Below the pieces are notes generated by a model that was not told the DNA's origin, searched no databases, and saw only the letters and a list, made by a program, of their open reading frames with translations. From the NCBI GenBank assembly GCA_027344745.1, contig DAHWIS010000044.1, positions 1 through 16,308 of the forward strand: DNA of 16,308 nt. The letters run 5' to 3'. Numbering within the stretch: position 1 is the stretch's first letter; each line of letters begins with the position of its first letter. Shown one piece after another: positions 1 through 7,012 of the stretch. The DNA is from Microcaldota archaeon. GTDB lineage: Archaea > Micrarchaeota > Micrarchaeia > Micrarchaeales > Micrarchaeaceae. A program made the position numbers and the translations under genes.

Positions 1-198
1 AATTCGTCTTTAGGTTTTTCACAGGTGCAACAGCTTTATAAAGAAGGCATAATCGGAGCCCCTGCCGATCTTTATAACCTCGTGAGCTGGATACCTCTGG
101 ATGGGAACGCAGCAGATTATGGAGGAAACGGGGCAAATGGAAAATCGCTTAATTCGACTTATACAAATGCATGGGTAAGCAATTATACAGTGCCCTGA
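1..198 (+). CDS. C-terminal fragment of a LamG/concanavalin A-like surface protein (5' cut by window)
   Basis: The reading frame is open from the first base and ends at TGA 196-198, giving the last 65 residues. Residues 8-15 (QVQQLYKE) resemble the closing helix of LamG/concanavalin A-like domains. Residues 28-42 (LVSWIPLDGNAADYG, then GNGANG) resemble the opening strand of a second such domain. The protein then stops only about 25 residues later, so the last domain is a stub. Asn, Ser, Thr and Tyr are abundant, as in secreted or cell-surface proteins. LamG-type proteins of archaea are often exported and bind glycans or other cells. The N-terminus, and so any signal peptide, lies outside the window. 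The family call rests on two short motifs. Confidence 0.6.
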   Translation, partial: NSSLGFSQVQQLYKEGIIGAPADLYNLVSWIPLDGNAADYGGNGANGKSLNSTYTNAWVSNYTVP

Positions 199-211
199 TT
201 ACAGAAAAGCA

Positions 212-222
212 ATTTATATATA
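212..222 (+). promoter_or_regulatory. TATA-like box for cysS
   Basis: A run of A/T (ATTTATATATA) lies in the 91-base gap between the surface-protein stop and the cysteinyl-tRNA synthetase start. With the usual archaeal spacing of about 26 bases, transcription would begin near 244. That leaves a leader of about 45 bases before the ATG at 290, or about 10 before the ATG at 254. The start site is inferred. Confidence 0.5.
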
Positions 223-289
223 CAATGCAATATATGTAAAGTGCGATGAGTATATGTCAGGCAATCGTAGTATGAGGGAGTACAGCGCC

Positions 290-1750
290 ATGCGTATTTT
301 TAATACCATGAGTAGAAAAACTGAAATCCTAAAAGTTTTGGAGGCAGGAGTGGTAAGAATTTATTGCTGCGGACCGACCGTCTACGAAAGCCCGCACATT
401 GGAAACATGCGGACCTATGTCTGGCAGGATATACTTAGAAGAACCTTGGAGTTAAACGGATATAAGGTCATACATGTTAGGAACATAACAGATGTAGGGC
501 ATCTTAAAAGCGATGCCGATACTGGCGAAGATAAATTGCAGGAAAGTGCCAACAGGAGGCATTCTACAGCTTGGGACATTGCTAAGATATATACTGAAGA
601 ATTCTTTGATTACTCCAAGATGCTCAACATCCTTGACCCATCATTTTCCCCCAAAGCTACAGACCATATAGATGAAATGCTGGATTTAATAAAAAAATTG
701 GAGGATAATGGATACACATACGCCATACACAATGATGGCGTATATTATGATACTTCGCGATTTCACGATTACGGAAAACTCACCGGAATGAATTTTGCAC
801 AGCTTAATAAATACCTCATAGGGGGAGCGCGTGTCAAGCTCTCAAGAGAAAAACGCAACATAACGGATTTTGCGCTTTGGAAATTTTCGCCAAAAAATGA
901 AAAAAGGGACATGGAGTGGAATTCAGATTATGGTGTTGGATTCCCTGGATGGCACATCGAATGCAGCGCAATGAGCATGAAATATCTTGGTGAAACCATA
1001 GACATCCATTGTGGGGGGGTGGACCACATATACATACACCATCCAAACGAGATAGCGCAGAGCGAGGGGGCAACAGGCAAAAAATTTGCCGATTATTGGA
1101 TGCACGGCGAATTCATACTGGTTGAAAATAAAAAAATGTCAAAGTCGAAAGGAAATTTTTATACTGTGGAGGACATACTAAAAAAGGGGTTTGGATGGAG
1201 GGAGATCAGGTATCTTCTTTTTTCCGCGCATTATAGGAGCCAACTTAATTTTACCATTAGGGGCCTCGAGTCTGCAAAGGCATCGATAAACAGGATGCAC
1301 GACGTTATGGGTAGACTGAAAGACATTAATGGAACAGACGACAAAACAGAACTTAAAAAATTACACGCGTTGGTGAATTCGCACAAAAACGAATTTGTCA
1401 GATGGATGAATAACGATATAATGGTGACCGAGGCGCTTCGCGTAGTATTCGATTTGATATCCATTATCAATAAGCAGATTGAAGACGGAAGGATAGGCAG
1501 GATCGGTTCTAGGGCGACGATTGATGCGATACTATTTTTTGACAGTGTTTTAGGGCTGAATCTGGCTGAATTGATGAATGAGGATAGCATACCACGCGAA
1601 GTTTTGGAATTGCTTGAAAAGAGGGATATTGCGCGTGCAAAAAAAGATTTTGCTCTTGCCGATTCAATAAGGGATATGATACTGGATAGATATGGATTTA
1701 TTGTAGAAGATAGCAAGAATGGCCAACGGCTTAAAAAAAAGCGTTTATAG
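290..1750 (+). CDS. cysS: Cysteinyl-tRNA synthetase
   Basis: This class I aminoacyl-tRNA synthetase charges tRNA-Cys with cysteine in the cytoplasm. Numbered from this start (486 aa), the CCGPTVYE stretch carries zinc ligand Cys27, HIGN (the HIGH motif) is at 36-39, and WHIECS carries Cys225. HHPNE supplies His250 and Glu254, and KMSKS is at 282-286. The spacing of the four zinc ligands matches the well-studied bacterial enzyme. The C-terminal third is the helical DALR-type domain. An earlier in-frame ATG at 254 would add 12 residues. I prefer 290 because the family normally begins with M-x-I-x-N-T just before the zinc Cys, and because GAGGGAG at 274-280 is a possible ribosome-binding site. 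The gene converges on alaX. Length is normal and all key residues are present. Confidence 0.96.
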   Translation: MRIFNTMSRKTEILKVLEAGVVRIYCCGPTVYESPHIGNMRTYVWQDILRRTLELNGYKVIHVRNITDVGHLKSDADTGEDKLQESANRRHSTAWDIAKIYTEEFFDYSKMLNILDPSFSPKATDHIDEMLDLIKKLEDNGYTYAIHNDGVYYDTSRFHDYGKLTGMNFAQLNKYLIGGARVKLSREKRNITDFALWKFSPKNEKRDMEWNSDYGVGFPGWHIECSAMSMKYLGETIDIHCGGVDHIYIHHPNEIAQSEGATGKKFADYWMHGEFILVENKKMSKSKGNFYTVEDILKKGFGWREIRYLLFSAHYRSQLNFTIRGLESAKASINRMHDVMGRLKDINGTDDKTELKKLHALVNSHKNEFVRWMNNDIMVTEALRVVFDLISIINKQIEDGRIGRIGSRATIDAILFFDSVLGLNLAELMNEDSIPREVLELLEKRDIARAKKDFALADSIRDMILDRYGFIVEDSKNGQRLKKKRL

Positions 1751-1850
1751 TAAGATGCCGGGATAATGCCATTTGATTACCGCAATATATTCCTCGTTAC
1801 ATATTGAAACTATTATAAATGTGGTTGGCATCCAAAGTTGCCGGCGGGGC

Positions 1851-2570
1851 TTATTCAAGGCTTATCTCTATCCTTTTGTTGTGCGATCCTTTGTTCTCAT
1901 ACTTTAATAGGGTTATTTTACCTATTTCTTTAGTGTTTGCTACATGTGTTCCTCCATCCATTTGGAAATCGAACCCGACTATGTCGACTATTCTTACATT
2001 CTGCATATTTTTCAATAGCTCTTCGCCCGGTGCCGTGCGCGCCAGATTGGTTATTTTATTGGCTTCGTCCCTGGACATATTCTTAGCTTCTACCGCATGG
2101 CCTTCGTTTATTACAATTTGGGCTTCGCCTATCAGCCTAAGTACGCCTTCCTTATCTAATCCAGGTATGTCAAAATCGGCTCTGGCTTTGTTATTGTATA
2201 TCTGGCCGCCTGTCATCAATCCGGTGTGTTTTTTTGACACCACTCCATCCAATACGTGCAGCGCGGTATGGAAGCGCATATGCATGTATCTTTTTTCCCA
2301 ATCTAAATTGCAGTTTACCTCTTTGCCGACCGCCAAGCCTTCCTTATCAACTTTATGGACAATGTCGTCGCCATCCTTAACGACTTCAATCACATTGTAT
2401 ATGCCATCCCCGGTGTGGATGGTCCCTATATCGCATGGCTGCCCGCCGCCAGTAGGATAGAACGCGGTCTTGTCCAACCGTATTGCCGTCCCTTCTACAG
2501 ATATTACTTTTGCCTTAAACTCTTTCATATACATATGATCAAGATATAATTTGTCTACCGTTAGAATCAC
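1851..2570 (-). CDS. alaX: Alanyl-tRNA editing protein AlaX (free-standing editing domain)
   Basis: AlaX proteins resemble the editing and C-terminal part of alanyl-tRNA synthetase and hydrolyse Ser- or Gly-tRNA-Ala in trans. Numbered from the GTG at 2570 (239 aa), the protein has TAFYPTGGGQPCD at 35-47, the zinc motif HTALH at 101-105, and DGGTHVANTKEIG at 205-217. Length fits the medium AlaX class. In the second zinc motif many relatives have CxGTH or CxxxH; here the first position is Asp205, paired with His209. The start is uncertain. GTG 2591 would add 7 residues, and no ATG lies upstream of the conserved LYLDHMYMKEF, so a GTG start is likely. It is alone on its strand, convergent with cysS and divergent from the UMP kinase gene. 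Confidence 0.9.
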   Translation of the reverse strand: MILTVDKLYLDHMYMKEFKAKVISVEGTAIRLDKTAFYPTGGGQPCDIGTIHTGDGIYNVIEVVKDGDDIVHKVDKEGLAVGKEVNCNLDWEKRYMHMRFHTALHVLDGVVSKKHTGLMTGGQIYNNKARADFDIPGLDKEGVLRLIGEAQIVINEGHAVEAKNMSRDEANKITNLARTAPGEELLKNMQNVRIVDIVGFDFQMDGGTHVANTKEIGKITLLKYENKGSHNKRIEISLE

Positions 2571-2620
2571 CAACCTAATGTAAAGCCCCACATTTTGCAG
2601 AACATTCGTGTATTCCAGTA

Positions 2621-2636
2621 ATTTTTCATATTTTTA
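2621..2636 (-). promoter_or_regulatory. TATA-like box for alaX
   Basis: On the minus strand this reads AAAAATATGAAAAATT. About 26 bases downstream lies position 2603, upstream of both candidate GTG starts (2591 and 2570). No clear Shine-Dalgarno is seen, which fits a short leader. It is the only strongly A/T stretch at a suitable distance. Confidence 0.4.
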
Positions 2637-2654
2637 TTACTTTTCCCGCATTGC

Positions 2655-2671
2655 AAATAAATATATATAGA
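2655..2671 (+). promoter_or_regulatory. TATA-like box for the UMP kinase gene
   Basis: AAATAAATATATATAGA is a strong A/T-only box. Transcription is predicted near 2691, giving a leader of about 30 bases. This is one of the few genes here with room for a real leader, and GTGATC at 2712-2717 can pair with the archaeal 16S rRNA 3' end, three bases before the ATG. Confidence 0.55.
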
Positions 2672-2720
2672 GAAATGCCTTAAGCTATTCGGTATGCACA
2701 TCTGGTCTCTTGTGATCTAA

Positions 2721-3374
2721 ATGACTAAAAAGGCTGCTATAATTTCGTTAGGCGGATCGTTTTTATTCTCACATCCCGATGCATTGCTGCCCCTAAAACA
2801 CGCACTGGCAAAGATACCCGATTTTAATTTTGGTATAATTGTAGGGGGAGGCGAATTAGCCAGAAAGTATATAGATTTCGCCAGGGGTTTAGGGTTGACC
2901 GAAGAGGTTTTGCATAGAATTGGGATAATGGGGACCAATATAAATGCGTTTATGATTTCGAAATATTTTAATTGTGGACTTTACTATGGGGACCCAAGAT
3001 TGATGAAACTTAAAGGTAAGATAATCGTAAGCAGCGGGTTCAAACCTGGATGGACTACAGATGTATGTTCGGCATATGCTTCGGTTTCGACAGGTTCTAG
3101 GATAATATTTAACATATCTAAAGAAAAGGGAGTTTATACAAAGGATCCAGAAACATTCAAAAGCGCAAAGCTTATCGAGGATATTGACACAACGAAGTTT
3201 ATGAGAATGATGACGTATGGACGCTTTGCAGGAGTTAACTATATTTTTGATCCGATGGCAGCTAGAATATGCAGGATAAATGGCATATCGGTGGTTGTAA
3301 CAAATTCAATTTCTGATATACCTAGATATTTGAAAGGGCTTAGAATAAAGGGCACTCTTATCAGGCCCGGATAA
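2721..3374 (+). CDS. pyrH: UMP kinase (uridylate kinase), archaeal amino-acid-kinase type
   Basis: The enzyme phosphorylates UMP to UDP in pyrimidine nucleotide synthesis. It belongs to the amino acid kinase fold, not to the adenylate-kinase-like UMP/CMP kinases of eukaryotes. In 217 aa it shows an N-terminal SLGGS (9-13), IVGGGELARKY (40-50), HRIGIMGTNINAF (65-77), KPGWTTD (107-113) in place of the usual PGHTTD, GVYTKDPE (136-143), and FDPMAA (176-181). Length is typical for archaeal PyrH. The ATG is the first start after an in-frame TAA at 2718-2720 and follows a GTGATC ribosome-binding sequence. It has its own promoter and stands divergent from alaX. The GGT before PGxTTD in many relatives is SSG here, a mild deviation. 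Confidence 0.92.
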   Translation: MTKKAAIISLGGSFLFSHPDALLPLKHALAKIPDFNFGIIVGGGELARKYIDFARGLGLTEEVLHRIGIMGTNINAFMISKYFNCGLYYGDPRLMKLKGKIIVSSGFKPGWTTDVCSAYASVSTGSRIIFNISKEKGVYTKDPETFKSAKLIEDIDTTKFMRMMTYGRFAGVNYIFDPMAARICRINGISVVVTNSISDIPRYLKGLRIKGTLIRPG

Positions 3375-3379
3375 AAAAG

Positions 3380-3400
3380 TTTATAAAAATTAATATAATA
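3380..3400 (+). promoter_or_regulatory. TATA-like region for the 206-aa gene
   Basis: Two overlapping boxes are present: TTTATAAAAAT at 3380-3390 and TAATATAATA at 3391-3400. They predict starts near 3411 and 3421. The ATG is at 3420, so the mRNA is probably leaderless or nearly so. Downstream of the UMP kinase stop there is no obvious terminator, so read-through is also possible. Confidence 0.5.
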
Positions 3401-3419
3401 GCACCATCTGAGTATAAGC

Positions 3420-4040
3420 ATGGAGAAATATGATGTTATAGAACATAGGGAGAGGAGCGAAGAGGGAGAAAATTCCTATATAATATCCGCCTTGAATTTT
3501 GTCGTACCTACCTACATAAAGTTTAGATTCTCCCAAAAACTTTTGAAGGGCAGCGAGATAACTTTTGATGGAAAGACGGTTTACTACGAGAATGCCCAGA
3601 CATCAGACATACTTGAATGCAAGAAGGGCAGCGAGATAACTATAGATACGAGTTATGACATAAAATACACTGGAGGATATTCCATCGATGGAAAGACTAT
3701 TTTTATAGACAGGAATTTCCCGACCTCGCTTGATATAGGCGGAAAGACCGTAAATATTTTGGAGAGCATTGGAAGGCATCATGAACTGACAGAAAAATGG
3801 CTTACCGGGGATGCATACGAATATCCGTACGCACACGAAATAGCCGACGGGATAGAAAAGAGATATGTCGAGTCGTTGGGCATAGACTGGACCGCTTACA
3901 GTAACGAGGTTGGAAAACATCTGCATGAAACCTATGCAAGAAAATTGCAGCGCAGCCCGAAAGATCTGGACTTGTCACCGTATATATACTCGCATGACAA
4001 CCTAGCAATCGAAGAGATACGGGAGAGCCAAGAAGTTTAA
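3420..4040 (+). CDS. Uncharacterised protein; C-terminal half like a conserved family of bacteria and phages
   Basis: Function unknown. The 206-aa protein has two parts. Residues about 1-85 are beta-rich, with GSEITFDGKTVYY (44-56) and then GSEITIDTS (70-78). Residues 86-206 carry YSIDGKTIFIDRNFP (87-101), GRHHELTEKWL (118-128), YAHEIADGIEKRYVESLGIDW (137-157) and SPKDLDLSPYIYSHD (179-193). From memory, this order (GKTxYIDRxxP, a His/Glu helix, an AHxIA helix, xPKDLDLxPYxxxHD) occurs in uncharacterised proteins of bacteria and phages; I could not search. The conserved His and Glu residues (His120, His121, Glu122, His139, Glu140) could bind a metal, but no standard HExxH zinc-protease motif is present. 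The N-terminal region looks like an addition. Cytoplasmic; no signal peptide. Confidence 0.8.
   Translation: MEKYDVIEHRERSEEGENSYIISALNFVVPTYIKFRFSQKLLKGSEITFDGKTVYYENAQTSDILECKKGSEITIDTSYDIKYTGGYSIDGKTIFIDRNFPTSLDIGGKTVNILESIGRHHELTEKWLTGDAYEYPYAHEIADGIEKRYVESLGIDWTAYSNEVGKHLHETYARKLQRSPKDLDLSPYIYSHDNLAIEEIRESQEV
3545..3641 (+). repeat. Intragenic direct repeat, 19 bp, two copies
   Basis: The same 19 bases (GAAGGGCAGCGAGATAACT) occur at 3545-3563 and 3623-3641, exactly 78 bases (26 codons) apart and in frame. A second element, GATGGAAAGAC, occurs at 3567-3577 and 3687-3697, 120 bases apart. They encode the paired GSEIT and DGKT motifs of the 206-aa protein. Confidence 0.75.
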
Positions 4041-4044
4041 AACA

Positions 4045-4053
4045 ATATATAAA
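4045..4053 (+). promoter_or_regulatory. TATA box giving a leaderless 141-aa gene
   Basis: ATATATAAA is centred about 28 bases before the ATG at 4077, so transcription should start at or within a few bases of the codon. There is no ribosome-binding sequence between box and ATG, which supports leaderless translation. A second A/T stretch (AAATATAAAC) follows at 4058-4067. Confidence 0.6.
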
Positions 4054-4076
4054 CACAAAATATAAACAGTGCTTAG

Positions 4077-4502
4077 ATGGTAAAAAAACTTAATCGCAAG
4101 GATATTTTTGAAAGGGAGGAGTTAGAATCAAACATAAAGGATGCTGTTGATAGAAGCCTCGAACTTATACGCATGCATAAACATGCGCAAGAAGCTATGA
4201 AGGGCGTGTGGAATTTGTTAGGTGGGGTGCGCGAAAAGCGCTTGTCAGAAAACGGCCTCTCCCGTGAAATCGCACATATCGCATATCAGAATTTTTATAA
4301 CCTGCCTGCATGTGAAAAAGGTTATATTGATTTTATCTGGAGCCTCAATGCTAAAAGGGAAAAAATAGGAAAAAGATTGACAAAGCGAATAATAAACGAA
4401 TCGATAAACATGATTGATGCAAATAAAACAGCACTTAAAAAACTTTTGCGATCAGAGGCAAAAAGAAAAATTTATCGTGAAAAAGAAGATGAAGGACTTT
4501 GA
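4077..4502 (+). CDS. Uncharacterised basic, helical protein (141 aa)
   Basis: I do not recognise a family. The sequence is rich in Lys, Arg and Glu, with no signal peptide and no membrane segment, and predicts as mostly alpha-helical. Residues 1-60 carry alternating charged and hydrophobic positions (LNRKDIFEREELESNIKDAVDRSLELI). A central part has AHIAYQNFYNLPACEKGYIDFIW (66-88). The tail (from about 92) is very basic: KREKIGKRLTKRI, then KKLLRSEAKRKIYREKEDE. A basic helical tail could bind nucleic acid or the ribosome, but this is only inference. The strong TATA box and clean leaderless start support a real gene. It converges on the transporter gene, 41 bases away. Confidence 0.75.
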   Translation: MVKKLNRKDIFEREELESNIKDAVDRSLELIRMHKHAQEAMKGVWNLLGGVREKRLSENGLSREIAHIAYQNFYNLPACEKGYIDFIWSLNAKREKIGKRLTKRIINESINMIDANKTALKKLLRSEAKRKIYREKEDEGL

Positions 4503-4543
4503 GATATCGGTGCATTAGAGGATACGCGAAGAAGGCATCCGGA

Positions 4544-5413
4544 TTAAAGCACAGATAGGTAATAAACGCACACTATCAATATAGACGATAGGAGAAGCTT
4601 CCTTTTGATGCCTTTCTCGTTGAATAATATTCCGCCGGCAACGGTGGTTATCACTATGTATATGCTATTGCGGACAGGAGACACCAGACTTATAAAAACT
4701 AACGATGCCGCCGCATAGTACGTGAGGCGATAAACGGTAGTCAGCAATGAAATTGCAACAATTGACTTTTTATATTTTTTTAGGTTCGAAACTGTTTCTT
4801 TCGGGCCGCCGTATTTAAGCTTCATGTACACCGTGAAATTTATCGACATAAAGAGCTCTATAAAGATCAGTATTGTGAATATATTCATGCCAAGATTAAG
4901 CAGGTACTTCAAAATTATCGCGCCCGCGGCGCCAAGAAAGCAGCTCACTATTATTAGATATGCGTACTTTGCTTTTTCAAATGCTTTGCTGCCGTCTTTA
5001 TTTCCCATGGTCATCAAAAAGTAGGTGGTGATTATTAGGATTGCTATAACAAGGTACTGGACGGGCCTTAGGTACTCCCTAAGGAAGATTGCCGATAGTA
5101 TGACTGTAAAAAGTACCGGAAGGGAGCTGAATATGGGTGACGCAACGGAGATGTTGCCATGCTTGAAGATCCTTGCAGTAAAAAGGTATGTCGCCGTAGA
5201 TATAAGACTTATCAAATACAGCAATGGAATTTCGAACAGCTTAATTGAAAAATTAGCGAAAGGCAGGAATACCAGCGCAAGCAGCGCGGTTATTATAGAA
5301 AATCCTGAGCTGTATGCTGATGCATGCTCGTCTTTCAGGGTGTGCTTTTCTATCACAGTAGAAGCACCCATAAGTATTGATGACGCTAACAGCAGGTAAT
5401 ACCATTCTATCAT
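4544..5413 (-). CDS. DMT-superfamily (EamA-like) membrane transporter
   Basis: This is an integral membrane protein of 289 aa with about ten hydrophobic segments, near residues 4-21, 34-52, 62-80, 88-111, 117-136, 150-170, 176-197, 217-234, 236-264 and 273-288. The two halves repeat the EamA pattern. ASPIFSSLPVLFTVILSAIFLREYL (91-115) in the first half is matched by SLVSPVRNSIYIVITTVAGGILFNEKG (242-268) in the second, each ending a helix with an acidic residue. EamA/DMT carriers move amino acids, sugars, nucleotide sugars or other metabolites; the substrate cannot be read here. The gene follows tRNA-Gln by 35 bases. An A/T-rich box at about 5428-5442 overlaps the region just past the tRNA and could give a near-leaderless mRNA. 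Proximity to proline genes makes amino-acid transport a reasonable guess only. Confidence 0.88.
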   Translation of the reverse strand: MIEWYYLLLASSILMGASTVIEKHTLKDEHASAYSSGFSIITALLALVFLPFANFSIKLFEIPLLYLISLISTATYLFTARIFKHGNISVASPIFSSLPVLFTVILSAIFLREYLRPVQYLVIAILIITTYFLMTMGNKDGSKAFEKAKYAYLIIVSCFLGAAGAIILKYLLNLGMNIFTILIFIELFMSINFTVYMKLKYGGPKETVSNLKKYKKSIVAISLLTTVYRLTYYAAASLVFISLVSPVRNSIYIVITTVAGGILFNEKGIKRKLLLSSILIVCVYYLSVL

Positions 5414-5448
5414 GAAATAGCACGGGGTAATTATTATTTAATTGTTGA

Positions 5449-5521
5449 TAGCCCCGGTCGGATTCGAACCGGCGTAAACGGGTCCAAAGCCCGCTATCCT
5501 TGGCCACTAGATGACGGGGCT
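5449..5521 (-). tRNA. tRNA-Gln (anticodon UUG)
   Basis: The 73-base gene folds as a cloverleaf. The acceptor stem AGCCCCG (5521-5515) pairs with CGGGGCT (5456-5450). The D arm is ATCT/GGAT with one T-G wobble. The anticodon stem GCGGG/CCCGT holds loop CTTTGGA, putting anticodon TTG at 5487-5485. The variable loop is TTAC. The T arm is GCCGG-TTCGAAT-CCGAC, with a C-A mismatch at pair 50-64. The discriminator is A and CCA is not encoded. The first pair is A1-U72, which in archaea is the feature used by GatDE to recognise tRNA-Gln, so it is probably charged by the Glu to Gln amidation route. No intron. It sits between proS and the transporter on the same strand. Confidence 0.95.
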
Positions 5522-5538
5522 TCAAGTCTACTTAAAAG

Positions 5539-5550
5539 TTTACATGTAAA
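5539..5550. repeat. Perfect 12-bp palindrome TTTACATGTAAA
   Basis: It lies in the 37-base gap between the proS stop and tRNA-Gln, next to ATAAAAACC (minus strand, 5557-5549), which could be the tRNA's TATA box. With no loop it is not a good hairpin terminator. A dimeric regulator site is possible but unproven. Confidence 0.5.
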
Positions 5551-5558
5551 GGTTTTTA

Positions 5559-7007
5559 TCAGTATGACCTTGCAAAATTGACTATATGTTTGGCCTCTTT
5601 TCCACAATAGACACATTTTTTGTTTTTGATGCCGGATTGCGCATCAAAGGGCATATTAGACGACTTCGCGCCTGTTTCTTCTTTTATCTTATCCTCACAT
5701 TCCATAGATCCGCACCAAGGAGATTGAGAAAATCCCCCCGTTTTTATTACATTTTTCAGCGCTTCGTATGTATCTGCAGGGTGGATTGATGATTTAAGGA
5801 CTTTCTCTGCCCTCTGATAAAGATTTTGGTGTATTGAATCAAGGGTCCTTTTTATTTCTGTGTTTAAATCCGTGGAATTTACTGTGGTTTTTTGCAAGGT
5901 GTCTCTCCTGAAGATAACTACCGTGTTTGAATTTGCTTCACGCTCGCCGATTTCCAACCGGATCGGCACGCCTTTAAGCTCCCATTCATTGAATTTCCAA
6001 CCCGGTGAGTATGCATCGGTATCGTCAAGGTACACGCGGGCATCGCTTATTGTCCCGATGATCTTCTTTGAATATTCCAATACTGCATCTTTATTGTTTC
6101 CCTTGTATATTGGCACAACCGCCACCTGCACCCTGGCCAGTTTAGGCGGCAACACTAGACCTTTATCGTCTCCATGGGTAGCCACCATGGTACCCAATAC
6201 CCTTGTGGATATTGCAAATGTATTTTGATGCACATATTTTGATACATTATCCTTGTCCAAGAATTTTATCCCGAATGCTTTTGAAAATCTTTGTCCATCG
6301 GAATGGAAATCCGGACCTTGTATGACCCATCCGTCAGGCATCAAAAGTTCTATGCTGTAGCTCGCTTCGGCGCCCGCGAATTTCTCTTTTTCTGTTTTTT
6401 GGCCGGGTATGCCAGGAAGCGCAAGGTAGTCTTTCAATGCTGATGTGTATATGCCAAGCACCACATCCTTCTCTGAATTGGCTTCCTCTTCCGTAGCAAA
6501 CGCAGTATGCCCTTCATTCCATAAAAACTCACGAGACCTCAAGAATGGCGTAGGATGCTTGAACTCCCACCTCACTACGTTGTTCCATTGATTAAGCCTG
6601 AGCGGCAAATCCCTCCACGACCTTATCCACTTTGCATAGCTGTCGTACATTATGGTTTCCGAGGTTGGCCTGACGGCAAGGCGTTCGCCGAGTTCGGTAT
6701 TCCCAGCATGTGTCACCCAGGCAACTTCTGGAGAAAATCCCTCAACGTGCTCCTTTTCCAGAGCCAAAAAGCGTTCGGGTATAAAAAGCGGGAAATACGC
6801 GTCTTTTATGCCTGCTGCATAAAACATTTTATCTACAGATTTCCTAAGCTGATCCCATATGAAATATGAATCCGGCCTATAAACTATCATGCCGGAGACC
6901 GCGCTATAATCGATGAATTCGGAACTTACCAGCACCTGGGTATACCATTCGGAGAAGTTATCGGATTTTTTTGCTGTGAGCTTAATCTTTTCATTGTTTT
7001 CTTCCAT
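5559..7007 (-). CDS. proS: Prolyl-tRNA synthetase, archaeal/eukaryotic type
   Basis: This class II synthetase attaches proline to tRNA-Pro. The 482-aa protein lacks the bacterial editing insertion and has the archaeal layout. The catalytic domain carries RPTSET (113-118), the motif 2 region RWEFKHPTPFLRSREFLWNEGHTA (146-169) and motif 3 around THGDDKGLVLPP (277-288). An anticodon-binding domain follows (about 290-400). The C-terminal domain has four zinc Cys (432, 437, 465, 468) and ends in the invariant Tyr. The start is well fixed: GAGGTG at 7018-7013, five bases before the ATG, is a strong ribosome-binding site that overlaps the stop codon of proline dehydrogenase. The two genes are therefore probably translated from one mRNA. 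All motifs are intact. Confidence 0.97.
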   Translation of the reverse strand: MEENNEKIKLTAKKSDNFSEWYTQVLVSSEFIDYSAVSGMIVYRPDSYFIWDQLRKSVDKMFYAAGIKDAYFPLFIPERFLALEKEHVEGFSPEVAWVTHAGNTELGERLAVRPTSETIMYDSYAKWIRSWRDLPLRLNQWNNVVRWEFKHPTPFLRSREFLWNEGHTAFATEEEANSEKDVVLGIYTSALKDYLALPGIPGQKTEKEKFAGAEASYSIELLMPDGWVIQGPDFHSDGQRFSKAFGIKFLDKDNVSKYVHQNTFAISTRVLGTMVATHGDDKGLVLPPKLARVQVAVVPIYKGNNKDAVLEYSKKIIGTISDARVYLDDTDAYSPGWKFNEWELKGVPIRLEIGEREANSNTVVIFRRDTLQKTTVNSTDLNTEIKRTLDSIHQNLYQRAEKVLKSSIHPADTYEALKNVIKTGGFSQSPWCGSMECEDKIKEETGAKSSNMPFDAQSGIKNKKCVYCGKEAKHIVNFARSY

Positions 7008-7012
7008 TGTAA

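Noticed and set aside
246..275. Tiny upstream frame (ATG at 246, nine codons) before cysS
   Set aside because: It overlaps the two cysS start candidates out of frame and shows no Cys-rich attenuator pattern (one Cys codon only).
1231..1716. Minus-strand frame of 161 aa opposite cysS
   Set aside because: It is a shadow of the CysRS C-terminal domain, with low-complexity Ser/Ile-rich content and no promoter.
1754..1832. GATGCC/GGCATC inverted repeat in the 100-base gap between cysS and alaX
   Set aside because: A 6-bp match over a 67-base loop is expected by chance; I saw no small gene or RNA in this gap.
1819..2460. Long plus-strand frame (213 aa) with a TATA-like box just before it
   Set aside because: It is the complement of alaX, which has clear conserved zinc and GGGQP motifs. 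The frame's protein is Ser/Pro/Cys-rich with no family features. An antisense transcript cannot be excluded but is not supported.
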